Below are positions 10,046-14,408 of a DNA stretch of 14,408 nt, piece after piece. The first letter of the stretch is position 1. Every line of letters begins with the position of its first letter. The position numbers and the translations under genes were made by a program. The stretch is from positions 1 to 14,408 of the forward strand of contig RXOD01005382.1 in NCBI GenBank assembly GCA_005223375.1, given 5' to 3'. Source of the stretch: Amoebophrya sp. AT5.2. Its lineage: Eukaryota; Sar; Dinophyceae; Syndiniales; Amoebophryaceae. The notes under the pieces were generated by a model. That model made no database searches and was not told the origin of the DNA. It saw only the letters and a list, made by a program, of their open reading frames with translations.

Positions 10046-11953
10046 TCATCTACATCCTCCTCCTCCTCCTCCGCACTGCCCGTGGTCCCCGTCATCTTCA
10101 TCTTCATTTGGAAGAGACTTCGCCGCGTTTCGAAGCTTTTTCTTTTTCCCGCCGGAGTTTTTTCCCGCCACCTCCCCCACGACCTCGGCGCCAGCCTCTT
10201 TTTCGTCCACGTCGTCAGCATCACCACTCCGGGTCCCGTTGTAAACTTCGTCTTCGGTCCAGAATCCGGGTCCCCGGGTCCAGTCTTCGTCTTCGTGCCA
10301 GAATGACATTTTATGTAAATAAGTTTTCAGCTCAGCCTTCTCCTGTTCGACTCGGCAGGTTTGCTCCCGCGTTTTCGCTTCCTCCGACTTCTCGCAGCAG
10401 GTCTCGAACAAGTGCTGGTGCAATACCTTCAAACGCTGTTTTGATATGTTTCTTAGCGGCAGCGCTTCCTTCATCGTCAACTGCCACAGAGCGTCAACAA
10501 TGTCCTGTCCCTCTTTCTGGCTCAGATCTGGTGGCGACGGCCGCCAGTCGTAGGTGTGCTTCTTGCCGAAGCCTTCGTCGGCGTCCAGCAGACCGTTCGT
10601 GTATAGCGTCTTATTATGCTTATCGTAAGCAGACCGCTCATCGACGCCCACCATGAGCGTCCCCGACGCGAAGGTCGCACACATGGGCTCACAGTGAGCC
10701 TTTACGAGCGACTTGACGAATTCTCGACGCTCCTCCTCCGTCGCGTCGGCGTCTCCCTGCTTCGGGGGGCGGAGGGGTGGTCCGCCTTTTTTTATTTCGT
10801 AGCGTCCGTCTTTTTTTAATTCGTAAACGCTCATCAGTTTCGCAAGCCCCGCAAAATGCCCCACGACCTGCCTGCACATGTGCGATCCGATCCAGCTCGG
10901 GGAAGGCTTCGCTCGCGAGCCGGCTGGTGGCGCTCGCTCGGCTGTCCTGGAAAGAGCTGCTGTCCAGTGGTCTTTCATCCAGGCGGTCGGGGAAAAAGAA
11001 GTCGGGAATCGATGCCGGGAAGCATCGCGCTTGGTCAGATCAATTCCACGTACGCTAAAGAAATTTCCTTTTCTGGGAGTTAGTAACGTTACATCCGAAG
11101 TTGTAAAACTCCGAGTTACATCCCAATCCGTGAGCATCCATTCGCCAGGTATTTCGTGTGGCGCGGGTTTCTTCGGGTACCGCTCTCTCTTAACATCTTT
11201 TCCGCTCCAGGGTTCTTGGCAGCAAGTGTCGAACATAAGGCTGTGAAACCGTTGCAGCCCCGGACGCTGCGCATCTGAGATCTCGTCGAGCGTGAAGAAA
11301 CCCCCCTTTGGAGCTTCCAACGCCCTCACTGTCGCTGCCGTCATCTTGGGCCCCGGGCGCCATATGTATGTTTGATCTGCAGCGACCGGAGCCACCAGCG
11401 CCGCGTAATCCGTGCAAACCGGCGTTTTCCGGTACAGGTCCTCACTGACGTCCTGCGTTGCGTACTTCATCATGGGCACGACCTCCAAATTTTTCAGCAG
11501 CCACCAGCAGGCGACGCGGCCACGTTCCGAATCGCTTTTGCCCTCCACCTTCCTCAACGCCTTGATTAACCCTTTCACCGACACGTGCAATACCGGGAAT
11601 GAAGACTCAGAATTTTTCCAGGGGAACGAAGCAACTGGCCAGTTACTCGTCAGAGCGCCTGCAACCTTTCCGGCGCCTTCGGAAGGTGCTGGCACTGGTG
11701 GCGCTGCTCGGTTGAGGAAGGAAGGGGACCTCGAGGGCCGGTCTGTGGTGTAGGGGACGACAGCAGGACCGTACCTCTCCGGAAAACGGATTTGTTCCTT
11801 GGCATCGCCGTTCCGGAGGTCTCCCTTCGCGTTCGCATTCTTCTTCTTCTTCTTCAGCAAAGAAACTCCACTCCGACTCCCCCAGCTGACGCGGCCCGTG
11901 TCATGGCTGCAGCAAAGAGAAGTGACCAAATTCAAAAGCAGTCGCCGCGTCAT
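10046..11953 (-). CDS. Unknown 635-residue protein with an internal duplication, possibly secreted
   Basis: I do not recognise this family. The frame opens further upstream, to a stop at 12062-12064, but the first ATG is at 11953. That start gives MTRRLLLNLVTSLCCS, a short basic-then-hydrophobic stretch that may be a signal peptide, followed by a Lys-rich linker. Two copies of one module are visible. Copy 1 has TYIWRPGP (195-202), LQRFHSLMFDTCCQE (233-247) and WDVTRSFTTSDV (277-288). Copy 2 has TYDWRPSP (467-474), LKVLHQHLFETCCEK (508-522) and W..GPGFWTEDEV (558-570). Spacing is nearly the same in both, so this is a true internal duplication, with paired cysteines preserved. The C-terminal region (about 575-635) is acidic, then KKKK-containing, then acidic, ending in a glycine run between cysteines encoded by (GGA)6. 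The coding region has no intron, unlike AQR. It is co-directional with AQR, with an SL-like sequence 240 nt upstream on the same strand. Confidence 0.8.
   Translation of the reverse strand: MTRRLLLNLVTSLCCSHDTGRVSWGSRSGVSLLKKKKKNANAKGDLRNGDAKEQIRFPERYGPAVVPYTTDRPSRSPSFLNRAAPPVPAPSEGAGKVAGALTSNWPVASFPWKNSESSFPVLHVSVKGLIKALRKVEGKSDSERGRVACWWLLKNLEVVPMMKYATQDVSEDLYRKTPVCTDYAALVAPVAADQTYIWRPGPKMTAATVRALEAPKGGFFTLDEISDAQRPGLQRFHSLMFDTCCQEPWSGKDVKRERYPKKPAPHEIPGEWMLTDWDVTRSFTTSDVTLLTPRKGNFFSVRGIDLTKRDASRHRFPTSFSPTAWMKDHWTAALSRTAERAPPAGSRAKPSPSWIGSHMCRQVVGHFAGLAKLMSVYELKKDGRYEIKKGGPPLRPPKQGDADATEEERREFVKSLVKAHCEPMCATFASGTLMVGVDERSAYDKHNKTLYTNGLLDADEGFGKKHTYDWRPSPPDLSQKEGQDIVDALWQLTMKEALPLRNISKQRLKVLHQHLFETCCEKSEEAKTREQTCRVEQEKAELKTYLHKMSFWHEDEDWTRGPGFWTEDEVYNGTRSGDADDVDEKEAGAEVVGEVAGKNSGGKKKKLRNAAKSLPNEDEDDGDHGQCGGGGGGCR
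10055..10072. repeat. (TCC)6 triplet repeat inside the coding region
   Basis: Six perfect TCC units on the plus strand, read as (GGA)6 on the minus strand, encode the hexaglycine between two cysteines at the C-terminus of the 635-residue protein, just before its TGA. Length changes by whole units would leave the frame intact. Confidence 0.85.
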
Positions 11954-12039
11954 TATGAGCGCGTTGTTATGTTGGGCTACATCAGAGAACAGAAGCCGCA
12001 ACTTCCTTCCGAGTCGTGGAAAAAGACGTTTGCCGACAA

Positions 12040-12061
12040 CTGCCTCCGGGAGGAGGAGGAG
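12040..12061 (-). promoter_or_regulatory. Possible splice acceptor for the 635-residue gene
   Basis: On the minus strand a 14-nt pyrimidine run made of CTC repeats (12061-12048) is followed by GGAGGCAG, giving a CAG acceptor whose G is at 12040. It lies 86 nt before the ATG. It could accept a trans-spliced leader, or pair with the GTACTT donor at 12192 to remove a 153-nt leader intron. Confidence 0.35.
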
Positions 12062-12192
12062 CTAGAGTACGACTAGTAGCTACCTACATGCACGGCCTAG
12101 AAGTAGCTATCCGGTCTACTGATAGTTACGATACATCTAAAAAAGTATGGGGCTGGGTGGGTATCGTGAAACGCAGCATGGAACAAGTACCT

Positions 12193-12213
12193 CGAGGCAA
12201 AATGGCTACGGGT
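12193..12213 (-). other. Spliced-leader-like sequence (relict or diverged SL RNA gene)
   Basis: Reading the minus strand, CCGTAGCCATTTTG is followed by CCTCGAG. The dinoflagellate SL core is CCGTAGCCATTTTG followed by GCTCAAG, so 19 of 21 bases agree, with the first 14 exact. The next bases are GTACTTG, a GT donor placed exactly where an SL RNA gene has its exon-intron junction. It lies 240 nt upstream of the ATG of the intronless 635-residue gene in the same orientation. An SL RNA gene should carry an invariant leader, so the two mismatches favour a relict left by a retroposed mRNA. A T-run at 12144-12139, about 75 nt downstream of the first base, keeps a short RNA gene possible. Confidence 0.55.
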
Positions 12214-13546
12214 ACGGTGTGTGGTCTCCTGTAAGTACTCATGTGTGATTCGTCCCCCCGTAACAACACGCCGAGGCATCTGCATCAGTTAGACCACGCT
12301 TTGGACGACTATGTATAATTAATCACGATTACGTACCACGACAAACGAAACTAAGTATTGACAGTCCGTCGGAGACAGGCCACGGTCACGGATGTGGCGA
12401 TATATTGACGGCCATTCCGCGGTCTTGGTTGTTACGAAAAAAATAACCCTTCCACGGCTTACAATTTAAGGTGCGCACGATGCTGGGATTTTTTGGACCG
12501 ATGAGCTAAGACGCACGCGACGATGTTGACGAGCCAGATGTTCTTGACGAGCCTGGCCACGGATGTGACGACAGTGTCTTCACTGGGGAATTGCAGAGCT
12601 CCGACCTCCACATTCGTGACGCTAATGGTGTACAGTTTGTTACGTTAGGATGTGACGATAACAATTGAATATAAATTCCACGTTGCTGTTGGACATAGTC
12701 ATAGGCGCCATTGGAACGAAAACCATTCCCATATTGACAAACGCGGAGGGTTATGCCGCGGAGTGGGGATGCTCCGCCGGGGGCGGGCGCGTTCGTTTCG
12801 GGCTCAGCGGACAACTTGTGGGCTGCGGAGCGGAACAGCGGAACTGAATCAAAATAGAGAAAGCACGAACAGAAGAGGACTCAACACGTAAGTTCGCGGC
12901 ACCACATCGAAACACTGACACGCAGGGCGCGAATGTCGACTTTCTGAACCCCAGAGTCAACCAAGACAGCACACACCGCACGAAACCAAACGGCTTAGAG
13001 TCTTCCCCGTTGCTCACGAGGGCACAAGAGCACAATTATGTGCCCAACAAACTCGGTGGTTTGATCCCCTGTTTTTGAAACCTACGAAGCGAGACGCGCA
13101 AGCCTCGTCAAGGTCAGCTGACGGTTTCATGGTGATAATGATAAACAATCGAATCGATATAAAATGATCAAAACGCGACTATATTATAAAAAATCAAAAG
13201 AACTACTACGTCCCTAATTTTCATTGTACACGTACAGTCTATCATTCAGCAACCCACATTAAATTTGTTGTAGGTCCTGCTTGTGTCTCTGTTTGTTCTC
13301 AAGTGAGGCGGAGACTGTGGCAGTCACCGCGAAAAACAGTTCAGCTAGCAACGTAAGTACCCTGTCTTGCACGTCTACAGCTCACTGGCTCCTGCATTTG
13401 TTTTTTGGTCCTCAGTTAGATAGTACATGCTCGATACAGATACACAAATAAACACAAATCCAATTTAATACAGCCGCACAACTTGCTTTGTTTGTGCTCA
13501 CCAATCAATTCAAAGGGGAACGGAAAGTAGATCCATCTACCCGTCA

Positions 13547-14408
13547 CTACTTTTCTTCCACCTCCTCCGCGTCCAGCTTGTCCAAGTCGTCTTTGAGTTT
13601 CTCTTCCTTGTCTTGTGTGTATTCGGAATACGCGTCTCCTGCTTCTTTCGCCCCTTCCTCGCCCTCCCCGCCCGCAGCAGCTCCACTCTGCTCGTCCTCC
13701 TCCTCGTCCCCATAACCGAGAAACTTTTTCACCGCGGCCGTTCCCCCGTTCACTTTCTCCATCGCGGAGTTTTTCTTCGACGAGAACGAGTCCATGACTC
13801 TTGTTGTGATCGAGGGATCCCGATCCAGCCATTTTTTCGCCGCGTCCGGCTCCCCCATGGCCAGCATGATGGCCGCTTTCTGTTCGTTCTCCTGCGTCGC
13901 GATCGCGGTGACCAGTGCGGTGGCGCACTTTTCGTACCTCTCTTTCGTGAGCACCTCCTCCGGCGCCTGCTGCGAGGAATCTGCTTCCCTTGCGGCCGCC
14001 CCGGGCGCGGTCGTTCCGGGTGTGTGCATCCGGGCGATGCTGATCCGGTTCCGCCGCAGCTGCTCCGCCTGCCGCGTCGCGAGCACCTTCAGCTTCGCGA
14101 TCCGCAGGTTGATCGCCACTTGCTCCGGGGACGGGTTCAGCAGTTCCGGGTCCGTCACCACCGGGATTGGCTCGCCGTCCTCTCCTGGACCCGTGGTCGT
14201 TGGTCCCGCCCCGCTGTCCGGGGTTTCCCCGTCGTCCCCCGCCCCGGTGTCGTCGTTCTTCGCCGCCAAGGCCGCCCGCGCGTCCTCCTCCAGCTGCTGC
14301 TGCGCCGCGGCCGTCAGTTCCGGGTCGTCGTTCGCCCCCAGGTCCCCGCCGCCCCACTCCTTCTCGCGCTTCAGCACCACCCGGACCGTCGGCTCCTCGG
14401 CAACCCGG
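13547..14408 (-). CDS. Unknown acidic protein, 5' end outside the window
   Basis: The frame is open from the right edge to TAG at 13547-13549, giving 286 visible residues. The true start lies beyond the window, since the codons upstream of the first GTG are open (RVAEEPTVR...). Codons end strongly in G or C, as expected for a real gene here. The sequence begins with a basic patch (LKREKEWGGGDLG), then an Ala/Gln/Glu-rich helical stretch, a Gly/Thr/Pro/Asp-rich linker, a likely amphipathic helix (EQVAINLRIAKLKVLATRQA), a more conserved-looking block (LTKERYEKCATALVTAIATQ, KKWLDRDPSITTRVMDSF), and an acidic C-terminal tail (DKEEKLKDDLDKLDAEE). It has no signal peptide, membrane segment or catalytic motif that I recognise. 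No intron is needed in the visible part. I assign no function. Confidence 0.75.
   Translation of the reverse strand, partial: RVAEEPTVRVVLKREKEWGGGDLGANDDPELTAAAQQQLEEDARAALAAKNDDTGAGDDGETPDSGAGPTTTGPGEDGEPIPVVTDPELLNPSPEQVAINLRIAKLKVLATRQAEQLRRNRISIARMHTPGTTAPGAAAREADSSQQAPEEVLTKERYEKCATALVTAIATQENEQKAAIMLAMGEPDAAKKWLDRDPSITTRVMDSFSSKKNSAMEKVNGGTAAVKKFLGYGDEEEDEQSGAAAGGEGEEGAKEAGDAYSEYTQDKEEKLKDDLDKLDAEEVEEK

Larger units (their letters stand above)
11954..13546. other. Intergenic region with SL-like sequence and no confident gene
   Basis: This region holds the leader of the 635-residue gene, the SL-like sequence at 12193-12213, and overlapping short frames on both strands. Around 12510-12847 two adjacent plus-strand frames look faintly protein-like but need a frame change and lack an ATG in the longer reading. 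Two GTAAGTAC donor-like octamers read on the plus strand at 12231 and 13351. The part from about 13050 to 13500 is AT-rich. No tRNA, rRNA or transposon ends were found. Confidence 0.5.

Noticed and set aside
10000..10227. An alternative acidic tail (EEEEEDVDEENLL) in another frame at the 3' end of the 635-residue gene.
   Set aside because: It arises from reading the (GGA)6 run out of frame, and the frame upstream of it is not protein-like. There is no sign of a frameshift in the main frame.
11954..12001. Starting the 635-residue gene at 12001.
   Set aside because: The codon there is TTG. No ATG exists in frame between the upstream stop (12062-12064) and 11953, so 11953 is the first usable eukaryotic start.
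347..12478. The 12-mer TTAAGGTGCGCA occurs at 347-358 and again at 12467-12478 on the same strand.
   Set aside because: Several chance 12-mer repeats are expected in a window this long, and the similarity does not extend convincingly into the flanks.
13025..13080. A tRNA-like T-arm (GGTTTGATCCC) near 13060.
   Set aside because: The T-stem does not pair, and no matching acceptor, D or anticodon arms were found upstream.
384..13346. CTAG tetramers seem common in introns and intergenic DNA.
   Set aside because: My rough count of non-coding copies is close to random expectation. The contrast comes from depletion in coding DNA, where CTAG contains the stop TAG and composition is GC-rich.
13416..14357. 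A 313-codon minus-strand frame (Arg/Gly-rich) overlapping the acidic gene.
   Set aside because: It is a GC-rich shadow frame. The overlapping acidic frame has the coherent protein composition and G/C-ending codon pattern.

Overview
The window looks like nuclear DNA of a compact-genome alveolate, most likely from the dinoflagellate lineage (a syndinian such as Amoebophrya, or a relative). The evidence is as follows. The central gene is a spliceosomal helicase, Aquarius, interrupted by five short GT-AG introns. The three recognisable genes all lie on the minus strand. Coding regions are visibly GC-rich with G/C-ending codons and long low-complexity insertions, while non-coding DNA is more AT-rich. 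A 21-nt sequence at 12193-12213 (minus) matches the dinoflagellate spliced leader (SL) at 19 of 21 positions, and a shorter SL-like sequence lies at 9902-9915 (plus). No prokaryotic, viral, CRISPR, tRNA or rRNA feature was seen. The species assignment is inference.

Layout. 1-1282: no confident gene; AQR downstream flank plus one weak ORF (347-1003, minus). 1283-8679 (minus): complete AQR (Aquarius) gene, six coding exons, 2087 residues predicted, against about 1480 in animals. 8680-10045: AQR 5' flank with a probable splice acceptor and an imperfect direct repeat, then intergenic DNA with a weak small ORF and the truncated SL-like motif. 10046-11953 (minus): an intronless coding region for a 635-residue protein of no family I recognise, with a possible signal peptide and an internal duplication built around YxWRPxP, HxxxFxTCC and W..(T/D)xxxV blocks. 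11954-13546: non-coding, holding the SL-like sequence 240 nt upstream of that gene's ATG in the same orientation, directly followed by a GTAC donor and, further down, a pyrimidine tract with CAG. 13547-14408 (minus): 3' part of an acidic, Ala/Glu/Asp-rich unknown protein that runs off the right end.

How it fits together. AQR acts in the spliceosome, contacting the intron upstream of the branch point, and its own gene is spliced. All five AQR introns could be placed to the base because exon joining restores the conserved protein sequence and the reading frame. Three of five donors are GTAC rather than GTAAG or GTRAG, and the intron ends carry 2-5 nt direct repeats. The strongest lead for something unusual is the SL-like sequence before the intronless 635-residue gene. 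It is either a relict of a retroposed, trans-spliced mRNA or a diverged SL RNA gene. The duplicated unknown protein itself is the second lead.
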